Numbered from the stretch's first letter, positions 1 through 10,000 are shown. The stretch is 64,000 bases of DNA from Microbacterium sp. LCT-H2 (GCF_001866135.1 NZ_MODW01000007.1:1-64000); one strand, 5' to 3'. The notes: generated by a model from the letters alone, not told the origin. Numbers and translations: made by a program.

Positions 1-957
1 CCCGATGTACCAGTCCGGCTGGGTGCCGGCCGAGATCGGGGACGGGTCATACGGACCGTAGATCCAGAACGGGAGGATCTGGAAGAACGTTCCCAGCACC
101 GCGATCACTCCGAACACCAGGAAGAAGAACCCGCCCATCTTCGCCGCGTACACCGGCATGATCGGGTACCCGACGACGTTCGCGTTGGTGCGGCCGGGGC
201 CGGCGAACTGGGTGTGCTTGTTCACGATCATCAGGAGCATGTGCACCGCGATGAGCGCGATCACCAGCATCGGCAGGATGAGGATGTGCAGCGTGTACAG
301 CCTGCCGATGATGTCGGTGCCGGGGAACTCGCCGCCGAAGAGGAGGAACGAGGTCCAGGTGCCGATCAGCGGCAGACCCTTGATCATGCCGTCGATGATG
401 CGCAGGCCGTTACCCGAGAGCAGGTCGTCGGGGAGCGAGTAGCCGGTGAAGCCCTCGGCCATCGCGAGGATGAACAGCACGAAGCCGATCACCCAGTTCA
501 GCTCGCGCGGCTTGCGGAACGCGCCCGTGAAGAACACGCGCAGCATGTGCAGTCCGATGCCCGCGACGAAGACCAGGGCCGCCCAGTGATGCATCTGTCG
601 GACGAGCAGTCCGCCACGGATGTCGAAGGAGATCCGGAGGGCGGAGTCGAACGCGGCCGTCATCTCCATGCCCCGCATGGGGGCGTACGCACCGGTGTAG
701 TGGGTCGGCACCATCGACGCCTGGAAGAAGAAGGTCAGGAACGTGCCGGTGATGAAGACGACCACGAACGCCCAGAGCGCGATCTCCCCGAGCATGAACG
801 ACCAGTGGTCGGGGAACACCTTGCGACCGAGTTCTTTCACGAGCCCGGAGATGCTGGTGCGCTCGTCGATGTAGTTCGACGCGGCACCGACGAAGCGCGT
901 ACCCCGCTTCGGCGGGGCATCGGGCTCGGTCTGGTCGCGAGTGTCGGTCGTGGCCAT
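1..957 (-). CDS. qcrB: Cytochrome bc1 complex cytochrome b subunit, partial
   Basis: Reading from the start at 957, the 319 visible codons encode a cytochrome b of the actinobacterial menaquinol:cytochrome c reductase, a membrane complex that passes electrons to the aa3 oxidase. The N-terminus is a soluble stretch (MATTDTRDQTEPDAPPKRG). It is followed by membrane helices carrying paired haem-ligand histidines: one set in HHWAAL and GIGLHMLRVFF, the other in LYTLHILIL and AVHMLLMI. The end lies outside the window, so length cannot be judged; the family is usually over 500 residues. The gene immediately upstream is a small membrane protein and not the Rieske subunit qcrA, so this may be a separate or duplicate qcrB. 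Confidence 0.9.
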   Translation of the reverse strand, partial: MATTDTRDQTEPDAPPKRGTRFVGAASNYIDERTSISGLVKELGRKVFPDHWSFMLGEIALWAFVVVFITGTFLTFFFQASMVPTHYTGAYAPMRGMEMTAAFDSALRISFDIRGGLLVRQMHHWAALVFVAGIGLHMLRVFFTGAFRKPRELNWVIGFVLFILAMAEGFTGYSLPDDLLSGNGLRIIDGMIKGLPLIGTWTSFLLFGGEFPGTDIIGRLYTLHILILPMLVIALIAVHMLLMIVNKHTQFAGPGRTNANVVGYPIMPVYAAKMGGFFFLVFGVIAVLGTFFQILPFWIYGPYDPSPISAGTQPDWYIG

Positions 958-1031
958 GATGCGTGTCCTCTTCGGGATCGGTCAGGGGGTGGTCGGGGTC
1001 TGGGTGGTGTCGGGGAACGGGCCGACGCGAG

Positions 1032-1289
1032 TCAGCGCTCGCTGCGCACGGCTGCCGCGCGTGCGCGCAGAGCCGTCATCCGCCGCTCCACCCGGCGCAG
1101 CTCGAGCCAGGCGTCGACATCGCGGATCTCGAGCGCTGCCAGGTCGCCCTCCGTCAGGGCGTGCAGCCGCTCGTGTGTCAGCTCGTCGTAGCGCACGGCG
1201 TGGTCGTATCCGCGTGCGAAGGCACGCGCCAGCCCGAGGATGACGGTGAGGATGGCCAGCCCGATGATCGTTCCGAAGAGCGCGTCCAC
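1032..1289 (-). CDS. Small membrane protein of 85 residues, unknown function
   Basis: The GTG start at 1289 is chosen because GGGAGG sits seven bases upstream. The protein has one N-terminal hydrophobic helix (about residues 4-24, ALFGTIIGLAILTVILGLA) and a charged, probably helical tail rich in Arg, Glu and Leu. I do not recognise a family. It lies 74 bases upstream of qcrB on the same strand, so the two may be co-transcribed. A guanidine-III-like element lies about 130 bases upstream on the same strand, but nothing in the protein suggests guanidine transport or degradation. The real start could be further upstream only if a non-standard start codon is used. Confidence 0.6.
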   Translation of the reverse strand: MDALFGTIIGLAILTVILGLARAFARGYDHAVRYDELTHERLHALTEGDLAALEIRDVDAWLELRRVERRMTALRARAAAVRSER

Positions 1290-1421
1290 GGAACCTCCCT
1301 TCCGAGGATGCGGCGATGCGGTCGGCGGAAGGGCGAGGCACCGAGAAGGCCGGCATGCACGGAGAGGCGGAGGCTGCGGGGGCGGTTCCACCGGCGAGAT
1401 GCGACACGAGACGACCTTCTT

Positions 1422-1462
1422 GGTCAGTCTTGTCGCTCTGCGGGTACTGCGCCCTCGTCCGC
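1422..1462 (-). promoter_or_regulatory. Guanidine-III (ykkC-III) riboswitch-like element, minus strand
   Basis: Read on the minus strand, the element starts GCGGACGAGG, continues through GCAGUACCCGC and ends GCGACAAGACUGACC. These match the conserved blocks of ykkC-III RNAs as I remember them (GGACGAGG, GUACCCG, GACAAGAC). The P1 stem is UGCGG with CCGCA. CAGU and ACUG can form the pseudoknot core. Immediately after it, GACC and GGUC can form a small hairpin around AGAAGG, a possible ribosome binding site, followed by GTG at 1407. The reading frame from that GTG (to 982) overlaps the 85-residue gene in another frame and looks like a shadow. The controlled gene is therefore either the one at 1032..1289 or has been lost. 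Confidence 0.7.
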
Positions 1463-1485
1463 AGGTTCGGATTGCGAACCTGCGG
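1459..1485. repeat. Perfect 11-bp inverted repeat overlapping riboswitch P1
   Basis: CCGCAGGTTCG and its complement are separated by GATTG. On the minus strand the 3' arm contains the UGCGG used as the 5' strand of the riboswitch P1 stem. This hairpin and P1 are therefore mutually exclusive, which is what a competing fold would look like. It could also be an operator for a dimeric regulator. Confidence 0.6.
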
Positions 1486-1487
1486 CC

Positions 1488-1518
1488 ACCGTAGCAGAGA
1501 GCGCGCCGCCGTCGCCAA
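1488..1518 (-). promoter_or_regulatory. Candidate promoter for the minus-strand riboswitch transcript
   Basis: On the minus strand TTGGCG (1513-1518) and TACGGT (1488-1493) are separated by 19 bases. The spacing is longer than ideal, but the -10 is good for an actinobacterial sigma-70-type promoter. It would start transcription just before the inverted repeat and the minus-strand guanidine-III-like element. Confidence 0.4.
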
Positions 1519-1594
1519 CCACGACCATCGCCCGTCTGCACAGGTGGTGTTGTGCTTCGCAGGCTACCCTGGGAGGACTCCGGCACCCGGAGCA

Positions 1595-1648
1595 GCGGAC
1601 GAGGGAGCAGTACCCGCACACGACGACTGACTCGCAGAAGGAGTCGTC
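1595..1648 (+). promoter_or_regulatory. Guanidine-III (ykkC-III) riboswitch with translational platform
   Basis: GCGGACGAGG is followed by GAGCAGUACCCGC, matching the conserved ykkC-III blocks, with P1 formed by GCGG and CCGC. GAG-CAGU can pair with ACUG-A-CUC (1626-1633) with one bulged A to make the pseudoknot. The same CUC strand also belongs to GACUC (1629-1633), which can pair with GAGUC (1641-1645) and sequester the AGAAGGAG ribosome binding site of the SMR gene at 1649. Ligand-stabilised pseudoknot formation would free the site, so a translational ON switch is inferred. The downstream gene pair is the expected regulon. A -10-like TACCCT lies at 1565-1570, but no good -35 is seen. Confidence 0.83.
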
Positions 1649-1963
1649 ATGTCCTGGGTGATCCTCGTCGCATCCGGCGTTCTCGAGGCGGTGTGGGCGA
1701 CCGCGCTGTCCGCGTCGGAGGGGCTGAAGAAGCCGCGCCCGACGGTGCTCTTCCTCGTCGCCCTCGCCCTGAGCATGGTGGGCCTCGCGTGGGCCATGAA
1801 CGACCTGCCGACGGGAACGGCCTATGCGGTCTGGGTGGGGATCGGCGCCTCGCTCACCGTCCTCTGGGCCATGGTGACCGGCAAGGAGCGGGCCTCGCTC
1901 CCGCGCATCCTGCTCCTGCTGCTGCTGGTCGCCAGCGTGGTCGGACTGAAGGTGGTGAGCTGA
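1649..1963 (+). CDS. SMR-family guanidinium exporter subunit (Gdx/SugE-like)
   Basis: The 104-residue protein has four hydrophobic helices, the length and layout of the small multidrug resistance family. The membrane-embedded glutamate is in the first helix (LEAVWATAL). The later sequence PTGTAYAVWVGIGA is typical of the SugE/Gdx branch, which exports guanidinium in exchange for protons. The ATG at 1649 is placed after an AGAAGGAG ribosome binding site inside the riboswitch platform. It is followed after one base by a second SMR gene, so the two probably form a heterodimer, as is common for tandem SMR pairs in actinobacteria. The substrate is inferred from family and riboswitch, not from a decisive residue. 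Confidence 0.9.
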   Translation: MSWVILVASGVLEAVWATALSASEGLKKPRPTVLFLVALALSMVGLAWAMNDLPTGTAYAVWVGIGASLTVLWAMVTGKERASLPRILLLLLLVASVVGLKVVS

Positions 1964-1964
1964 G

Positions 1965-2342
1965 ATGGCCTGGGTGATCCTCCTGATCAGCGCCGTTCTC
2001 GAAGCCGTGTGGGCGACGGCCCTGGGGTCCTCGGCCGGCTTCTCGAAACCGCTGCCGACAGTGGTCTTCCTCGGCGCGTTGACGCTGAGCATGATCGGCC
2101 TCGGCGCCGCGATGAAGTCGATCCCGATCGGCACCGCCTACGCCGTGTGGGTCGGTCTCGGGGCAGTGCTGACGGTGTCCTGGGCGATGCTCACCGGTGG
2201 GGAGAGCTTCTCCGCAGGCAAGGCCGTGTTCATCGCCGGGATCGTGACGGCCGTCATCGGACTCAAGCTCGTGAAGACGCCACCGCGTACGATCGAAGTC
2301 TGCGCACCCGCGCAGCGCTGCGAGCAGGACGACCTGACGTAA
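1965..2342 (+). CDS. Second SMR-family guanidinium exporter subunit
   Basis: This 125-residue SMR protein is a paralogue of the preceding one, with the same LEAVWATAL first-helix glutamate motif and IGTAYAVWVGLGA. It starts one base after the stop of its partner, so translational coupling is likely. The C-terminus is about 20 residues longer than that of the partner, ending in a hydrophilic tail with two cysteines (VCAPAQRC). Two unequal SMR subunits in opposite membrane orientation are the known arrangement for paired members of the family. Control by the guanidine-III riboswitch at 1595 is inferred. Confidence 0.9.
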   Translation: MAWVILLISAVLEAVWATALGSSAGFSKPLPTVVFLGALTLSMIGLGAAMKSIPIGTAYAVWVGLGAVLTVSWAMLTGGESFSAGKAVFIAGIVTAVIGLKLVKTPPRTIEVCAPAQRCEQDDLT

Positions 2343-2382
2343 GGATCATCCGGGGACGGCCCCTGTCGTCGAGGAGCGTTCC

Positions 2383-3537
2383 ATGTCCGGATCGTCGATG
2401 AGGTCGTTCATCACCCGCACCGACGTGCTGCGCGTGGCGCTGGGATGGGGGGCGTTCGCCGCTCTGCTCGCCCTGCACCCGCTGCTCGCGCCACCCGTGC
2501 CCGGACCGCTCCTGGTCGTCGCCCTCCTCGTGATCATCGCCGTCATCCTCGTGTGCGCGTTCGGCGTCGTGAAGCAGGCCGAGGCCCTCGCCCACCGGTT
2601 GGGCGACCCCTACGGCTCCCTGGTGCTGACGCTGTCGATCGTGCTGATCGAGGTGATCCTCATCTCGGCGGTCATGCTCGGCCCGGGCGAGCATGCCACG
2701 ATCGCGCGCGACTCGGTCATGGCCGTGTCGATGATCATCCTCAACCTCGTCATCGGCCTGGCCCTCCTCCTCGGCGGCCTCCGCCATCGGGGGATGGCGC
2801 ACAACCGCACCGGCACGTCGGCGTACCTGTCGATGCTCGTGGTCCTCGTCGCTCTGGCGTTCGGGCTCCCCGGCCTCATCGGCGACCGCGGTGCCTACAC
2901 GATCGGGCAGGAGATCCCGATCATCGTGCTCACCCTCGCCCTCTACGCGTTCTTCCTGTTCCGGCAGATGGGTGCGCAGGCCGACGACTTCACCGAGGTG
3001 GACGAGCGGCTGCGGTCGGGGGCCCGCGCGACGCAGAGCGCGGCGGCACCGCGGACCCCCATCCGCGAGGTGCTCGCGGCCCACCGCGCCGAGGTGCTGA
3101 CCCGCCTCGTGCTCCTCGTCGTCACCGTCGTTCCGATCGTGCTGCTCTCGCACGACATGGCGGCCCTTCTCGACGACGGTCTCGGCCGGCTCGGTGCTCC
3201 CGTCGCCCTGGCGGGACTGCTGATCGCGGGCATCGTCTTCCTCCCCGAGTCGATCACCTCGATCCGCGCCGCCCTGAACGGCGAGGCGCAGCGCGTGAAC
3301 AACCTCTGCCATGGCGCGCTCGTGTCGACGGTCGGCCTGACCATCCCGGCGGTCCTCCTGATCGGCATGCTCACCGGGCAGGAGGTGGTGCTCGCCGAGT
3401 CGCCGGCGAACCTCCTCATGCTCGGCGTGACGCTGCTGCTGTCGGTGACGACGTTCGCGGCGAAGCGGGTCACCGCGATGCACGGCGCCGCACACCTGGC
3501 GACCTTCGCCGTCTACGTCCTCATCCTCTTCAGCTGA
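2383..3537 (+). CDS. Ca2+/H+ antiporter family membrane protein (ChaA-like)
   Basis: The 384-residue protein has about ten to eleven hydrophobic segments in two related halves, the pattern of the calcium/cation antiporter (CaCA) superfamily. The first-half motif ends in LTLSIVLIEVILISAVML, with its acidic residue inside the membrane. The second half carries FLPESITSIRAALNGEAQR, the matching acidic motif. ChaA-type proteins exchange Ca2+, Na+ or K+ for protons. ATG at 2383 is preceded by GAGGAG. The gene lies 40 bases after the SMR pair on the same strand and could be read through from it, but it has no obvious role in guanidine export. Confidence 0.8.
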   Translation: MSGSSMRSFITRTDVLRVALGWGAFAALLALHPLLAPPVPGPLLVVALLVIIAVILVCAFGVVKQAEALAHRLGDPYGSLVLTLSIVLIEVILISAVMLGPGEHATIARDSVMAVSMIILNLVIGLALLLGGLRHRGMAHNRTGTSAYLSMLVVLVALAFGLPGLIGDRGAYTIGQEIPIIVLTLALYAFFLFRQMGAQADDFTEVDERLRSGARATQSAAAPRTPIREVLAAHRAEVLTRLVLLVVTVVPIVLLSHDMAALLDDGLGRLGAPVALAGLLIAGIVFLPESITSIRAALNGEAQRVNNLCHGALVSTVGLTIPAVLLIGMLTGQEVVLAESPANLLMLGVTLLLSVTTFAAKRVTAMHGAAHLATFAVYVLILFS

Positions 3538-3543
3538 CGCGCC

Positions 3544-4014
3544 TCACGATGCCTCGCCGACGCCGCGGAGGGCGCAGAGGGTGGTGCTCGGCGCGGTGAA
3601 GTCGGCGGTGACCGTCCACTTCTCCTCCTCTCCCGCGGCGACGTCGACCGTGGTCTGGCCGGACCCCACCACGGTCGCCGCGTCGGTCGTGAAGAACACC
3701 GTCACGACGTAGGTGGCGTCTTCGTCCGTCGGATTGCCGACCACACCGGTGGCCGTGCCCGTCCCGCCGTCGGACTCGCAGGAGGTGATCTGCGTTCCCG
3801 CGCGCACCTCAGGGCTGTCCCGGACATCGTCAGGGACACTCGTCGCGGCGACCACGCCGGGGTCCTCTCCGGGGATCTGCGGCGCACCGGACGCGGTGGT
3901 CGGCGTGGGCTCAGGGTCGTCCGGCGCCGAGGTGCACGCGGCGAGCGTGATCCCGATGGCCACGAGCGGCACCAGCGCGGCCGCCGTCCGACGGACGTGA
4001 GCTCTGCGAGACAC
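3544..4014 (-). CDS. Putative lipoprotein, 156 residues
   Basis: The N-terminus has basic residues, a hydrophobic helix and a lipobox LAAC with Cys27 as the lipidation site. A Thr/Pro/Ser-rich linker follows, then a domain of about 95 residues resembling FxLYD-type beta-sandwich domains (GVVGNPTDEDATYVVTVFF). No enzyme motif is visible. It converges with the antiporter gene, only six bases separating their stops. The role is unknown; an outer-membrane-leaflet binding or wall-associated function is only a guess. Confidence 0.7.
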   Translation of the reverse strand: MSRRAHVRRTAAALVPLVAIGITLAACTSAPDDPEPTPTTASGAPQIPGEDPGVVAATSVPDDVRDSPEVRAGTQITSCESDGGTGTATGVVGNPTDEDATYVVTVFFTTDAATVVGSGQTTVDVAAGEEEKWTVTADFTAPSTTLCALRGVGEAS

Positions 4015-4037
4015 GGGTCCTCCTCTCGTGCCGCCGA

Positions 4038-4066
4038 CCGCGACGAGTGCCTTCGACTCGTCGCGG
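4038..4066 (-). terminator. Hairpin downstream of the giant surface protein gene
   Basis: CCGCGACGAGT and ACTCGTCGCGG form an 11-bp perfect stem with a seven-base loop, 14 bases after the stop of the minus-strand gene at 4080. There is no T-run, so termination is inferred from position and stem strength. Confidence 0.5.
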
Positions 4067-4079
4067 ACGGCGGACTCGG

Positions 4080-7000
4080 TTACTGCTGCTCCCGATCCTC
4101 TTCGCGGCGGCGCAGTCCTCGGGTGAGTCCGAGACCGAGACCCGCGAGGATCATCAGCCCGCCGAGGAGCAGTCCCCCGGCCGAGAGCACACCGCCGGTG
4201 ACCGCGAGTCCGGACGGCGGCGGAGGCAGCACGCGGGTGAACGTCTGCGACGACGGCGGGTCGACGGGTCCCCCGGGGGTGTTCCCGGTGGCCGTCGCCA
4301 CGTTGCGCACGCCGCCGCGGCGGACGTCATCCGCGGTGACCGTGTGCGGGGGCACCGTGCACGTCATCTCCTCTCCCGAGGCGAGGCTCGTCGCCGGACA
4401 CGTCACGGGACCGGCGGTCGGATCGGTCACGACGATGTCGTCGACCGTCTGCGCGCCGATGTTCGTGACGATGATCGTCCACTCCACCCGGTCGCCCGGG
4501 TCGGTGCGGCCGTTGCCGTTCACATCGACCGCGGTGGCCCGCTTCTCGATGTCGAGCCCGTTGGTCCCGTCGAAGGGAACCCGCACGGTGGACGGCGGCG
4601 ACACCGGCGGCTCACCACCGCCCGGCGGGGTGCCGGTCGCCGTGGCGGTGTTCGTGAGAGCCCCGGAATCCACATCGGCCTGCGTGGTGGTGTACGTCGC
4701 CGAACACGTCACCGTCTGGCCGGGGAGCATGCTGCTCGCTTCCTCCGGGCATACCACCGGCGACAGGTCGCCGGTTCCCGAGAAGCCGCCCTCGTCGACA
4801 GCGACGTCGGTCAGCGTCACGTTGCCGGTGTTGGTGACGACGAAGTCGTACCGGAGCGTCTGGCCCACCGTGGTCATCGTCGCGGGCGTCGCCGACTTGA
4901 CGATGCTCAGGTCCGGCGCCGGAAGCGCGGGAACCCGCGCCTGCGACGGCGGAGACACCGGCGGAACCAGGTCGCCGGGCGGCACACCGGTCGCCGTGGC
5001 GGTGTTGGTCACCTGACCCGCATCGATGTCGGCCTGCGTGAGCTCGTACGTGGCGGTGCAGATGATCTGCGCTGCCGGAGCCATCGACGCCGCGCCCGCC
5101 GGGCAGACGATGTCGGACATCGTGCCCGTCCCGGAGAACGACCCCTCGTCCACCGTGACGTCCGTGAGGGTGACGTTGCCCGTGTTCGTCACGACGAAGG
5201 AGTAGGTCACCTCCTGGCCCACCTCGTAGGCATCGGGGCTGTCGGGGGTGGCCGACTTGACCACGGTGATCGCCGGTGTGCGGTCGCCGGGGACCACGAC
5301 GGTCGACGGCGGCGACACCGGAGGCTCGCCGCCTCCCGGCGGGGTGCCCGTCACGGTCGCGGCGTTGGTGATCTGTCCCGCGTCCATATCCGCCTGCGTC
5401 ACCACGTAGGGAGCGGTGCAGGTGACCTGGGCGCCCGGCGCCAGCGACGACGCCGCTTCCGGACACGTGACGACCGGCGGAGTGCCCGTCCCGGTGAACG
5501 CCCCCTCGTCCACCGCGACATCGGTGAGCGTGACGTTGCCGGTGTTGGTCACGAGGAAGGAGTACGTGATCGTCTGCCCCGCGGCGGTGATGGTCGATCG
5601 ATCGGCGGTCTTCACCACGGTGAGGGCCGGCTGCGGATCCGACGGGACCTCGACCTCGGACGGCGGCGACACCGGCGGCTCACCACCACCCGGCGGCGTG
5701 CCGGTCACCGTCGCGGCGTTCGTCACGCCCCCGGCGTCCACATCCGCCTGGGTCACGACATACTCCGCGGTGCAGGTCACCTGCGCACCCGGCGCGAGCG
5801 ATGCCGCTCCCGCCGGACACTCGGCGACCGGCGCGGTCCCGGTGCCGGAGAACGAGGTCTCCGTCACGGTCGCATCGGTGATGGTCACGTTCCCGGTGTT
5901 CGTCACGAGGAACGAATACGTGATCGTCTGCCCCGCAGCCGTGATCGTCGACCGATCCGCCGACTTCACGACCGTCATGGCCGGCTGGGGATCGGACGGG
6001 ACCTCGACCTCGGACGGCGGCGACACCGGCGGCTCACCACCACCCGGAGGGTTCCCCGTCACCGTCGCGGCATTGGTCACCCCACCCGCATCCACATCGG
6101 CCTGCGTCACCACGTAGGGAGCGGTGCAGGTGACCTGGGCGCCCGGCGCCAGCGACGACGCCGCTTCCGGACACGTCACCACCGGAGCCGTCCCCGTTCC
6201 CGAGAACGACGTCTCGGTCACCGTCGCATCCGTGATGGTCACGTTCCCGGTGTTCGTCACGAGGAACGAATACGTGATCGTCTGCCCCGCAGCCGTGATC
6301 GTCGACCGATCCGCCGACTTCACGACCGTCAACGCCGGCTGGGGATCGGACGGGACCTCGACCTCGGACGGCGGCGACACCGGCGGCTCACCACCACCCG
6401 GAGGGTTCCCCGTCACCGTCGCGGCATTGGTCACCCCACCCGCATCCACATCGGCCTGCGTCACCACGTAGGGAGCGGTGCAGGTGACCTGGGCGCCCGG
6501 CGCCAGCGACGACGCCGCTTCCGGACACGTCACCACCGGAGCCGTCCCCGTTCCCGAGAACGACGTCTCGGTCACCGTCGCATCCGTGATGGTCACGTTC
6601 CCGGTGTTCGTCACGAGGAACGAATACGTGATCGTCTGCCCCGCAGCCGTGATCGTCGACCGATCCGCCGACTTCACGACCGTCAACGCCGGCTGCGGGT
6701 CTCCCGGAATCTGCACCGTCGACGGCGGCGACACCGGCGGCTCGCCGGACGGCGGCGTGCCCGTCGCCGTCGCCGTGTTGGTGAGTCGCCCGGCATCCAC
6801 GTCGGCCTGGGTGAGCGTGTAGGTCGCGGTGCACGTGACCTGTGCGCCCGGAGCCAGCGACGCCGCACCGGCCGGACAGGTGATCGGCGACATCTCGCCC
6901 GACCCGGAGAACGCCGTCTCATCCACGGTCACGTCGGTCAGCGTGACGTTGCCCGTGTTGGTCACGACGAACGAGTAGGTGATCTCCTGGCCCACGTCGT

Positions 7001-10000
7001 AGTCTGCCGCGGCGCTCGGAGAGGCCGACTTCACGACCGTGATGCCCGGCGACTCGATCGAGGGCACCACCACGGTCGACGGCGGCGACACCGGTGGTGT
7101 GCCGGGACCGGGCGGGTTGCCCGTCACCGTGGCGGTGTTCGTGACACCACCGGCGTCCACGTCCTCCTGCGTCACCACATACGGCGCGGTGCACGTGACC
7201 GTGGCTCCCGGAGCGAGCGACGCCGCCCCCGCCGGGCACGTCACGACCGGCGGCGTCCCCGTCCCGGTGAACACGGCCTCGGTGACGCCGACATCGGTCA
7301 GGGTCACGTTGCCCGTATTCGTGATGAGGAAGGAGTACGTGATCGTCTGTCCGGCGGCCGTGATCTCCGTCCGGTCGGCGGTCTTGGCGACGGTCAGGGA
7401 CGGGGCGGGCGGGACCGTGACGATCGCGGTCGACGGCGGCGACACCGGCGGCTCGGTCTCCCCGGGGGGTGTGCCGGTGGCCGTCGCGGTGTTCGTGATC
7501 TGGCCCGCATCGATGTCAGCCTGCGTGGTGGTGTACGTCGCCGTGCAGGTGATCTGCCCAGAGGGCGCGAGAGACGCCGCACCTGCAGGACAGGTGATGG
7601 CCGGCGCCGTTCCCGTCCCCGTGAAGGCCGTCTCGGTCACGGTCACGTCGGTGAGCGTCACGTTGCCTGTGTTCGTCACCAAGAAGGAGTACGTGATCGG
7701 CGTGCCGACCGTCGACACGGTGGCGGGATCGGCCGACTTCACGACCGTGATGGCCGGCGATTCGATGGCCGGCACCACGACGGTGGACGGTGGTGACACC
7801 GGCGGCTCACCACCTCCGGGCGGGTTGCCCGTGCCCGTGGCCGTGTTCGTCAGCTGTCCCGCGTCGATGTCAGCCTGGGTCACCACGTACGGTGCCGTGC
7901 AGGTGACCGTGCCACCGGGAGCGAGCGATGCCGCACCGGCGGGGCAGGTCACCACAGGCGGTGTCCCGGTGCCGGAGAACGACACTTCGTCGACGCCGAC
8001 GTCCGTGAGGGTCACGTTCCCGGTATTGGTGAGCAGGAAGGAGTACGTGATCGTCTGACCAGCTGCGGTGATCTCGGTGCGGTCCGCCGTCTTGGAGACC
8101 GTCAGTGCGGGCGCGGGCGTGACCGGAATCTCGACCGTCGACGGCGGCGACACCGGCGGGGTGCCCTCGGGTGGGGTCCCGGTGGCGGTCGCCGTATTGC
8201 TGAGCTCGGCGGTGTTGTAATCGGCTGCTGTGACCGTGTAGGTCGCCGTGCAGGTCACCCGTGCCCCCGGGGCCAGTGACGCCGCGCCGGCCGGGCACGT
8301 CACGTCGAGCGGACCGGTACCCGAGAATGCGCCCTCATCCACGGTGACGTCGGTCAGCGTCACATTCCCGGAGTTCGTGACCAGGAAGGAGTAGGCGATG
8401 GTCTGACCCGCACCCGTGATGGCCGTCGTGTCAGCAGACTTCTCGAGCGTGATCGCCGGTGCCGGGTCGACCGGCACCCGGACGGTCGACGGCGGGGAGA
8501 CCGGGGGGACGAGCGATCCGGGCGGCACGCCGGTCGCGGTGGCGGTGTTGCTGACCGATCCGTTGTCCACGTCGGCCTGGGTCAGGGTGTAGGTGGCCGT
8601 ACAGGTCATCTGCGCCCCCGGCGCGAGCGGCGTCGACGGACACACGGCGGGCGAGAGCGAGCCGGACCCGTCGAAGGCGGTCTCGTCGATCGAGACGTTC
8701 GTCACCGTCACGTTGCCCGTGTTGGTGACGATGAAGGAGTAGTCGATCACCTGGCCGACCACGAAGTCGTCCGGACCGGACGGCGTGGCCGACTTCTGAA
8801 CGGTCAGCGAGGTGTTGCGTGTCGCCGTGACGACCGCGGTGCTCGGAGTGCTCTCGACCGGAGTGTTGGCAGCCGAGGTGCCGGTCGCGACCGCCGTGTT
8901 GGTGATGGTCCCCGCATCGACATCGGCCTGCGTCGGCGTGTACGTCGCCGAACATGTCGTGCTCTCCCCCACCGCGAGGGCGGTGGCGGCACAGGTCACG
9001 GCCCCGATCGTCCCGGTGCCGCTGAATGCGGTCTCATCGATCCCGATGTCCGAGATCGCCACGTTGCCGGTGTTCGAGACGGCGAAGGTGTACGTCACGG
9101 GCTGGCCGGCCGCGGTGATCGTCGTCGGGGTGGCCGTCTTGGTGAGCTCTAGGACCGGAGCGGCTGCGGTGATCGTGAGGGCGTAATCCTCCACCTCTCC
9201 CGGTCCGCCGGTCCCAGTGGGCGTTGACGTGGTCAGCGTCGACCCCGCGCCGATCCGGAATCGCGCGAACGTCTGTCCGGCGACCGTCTGCGGGGCGATG
9301 CCCGACCAGGTGAGGGTGAACGACGATCCGTCGGGAGTGCCCGCCGGCACGACCACGGATGCCCCTTCCGTGGCGTCGAAGACACCGTTGCGGTTGAAGT
9401 CGACCCAACCGACCAGGGTGGCCGGAAGTCCGGACAGCTTGTTCGACGCGAGGACCGATACAGAGTACGAGCCCGTCACACCCGCGATGATCTCTCCGAA
9501 CGCCGAGACCGCAGTCTCATCATCGATGGTCTGGTTCGGAGCCGTTCCCCCGACGACGTTGTCGCCGGTGGCCGAGGCGTTCGACTGCATCGACGTCTCG
9601 GCGTCGGCCGACCAGCCGAGGTAGGTCGCCGCGTTCAACTCCTGCGATACCGAGCCGTAGCTCGCCGGGGCGTCGCCGAAGTCGTCAGCGATCGTGGTGC
9701 ACGAGGGGGTGAATCCGTCGATGCCCTCGCCACCACCTTGCGCGCGATAGCCGCGGACGAGGATGTCGCTCACCCCCGTCGTGCCCCCGGGCCCGCATTG
9801 CGGAGTGGGCGTATCGAGACCGCCGGTGGTGTTGAGATTCTCGCCCGCCGTAAGGACCGTCGGCGTGGCGGAGAGGTCGATGCGGAGCTCACCCGTCGCG
9901 GTGAGCACGAGCGGCCGACAGGTGATCTGCACCGACGAGGGCCACCGGTTCGTCCCGTCGCCGACGAAGGTGGTGCCTGTGATGCGGTGGACGACGGTGT

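Noticed and set aside
214..1191. A 325-codon plus-strand frame
   Set aside because: It is antisense to qcrB and His/Glu/Arg-rich, a typical shadow in high-GC DNA.
982..1407. A frame from GTG 1407 directly after the minus riboswitch
   Set aside because: The product is Arg/Pro-rich and overlaps the better-supported 85-residue gene; kept only as a possible relic.
4047..7796. A 1249-codon plus-strand open frame
   Set aside because: It is antisense to the repeat protein, almost wholly Arg/His/Gly, and repeats only because the real gene does.
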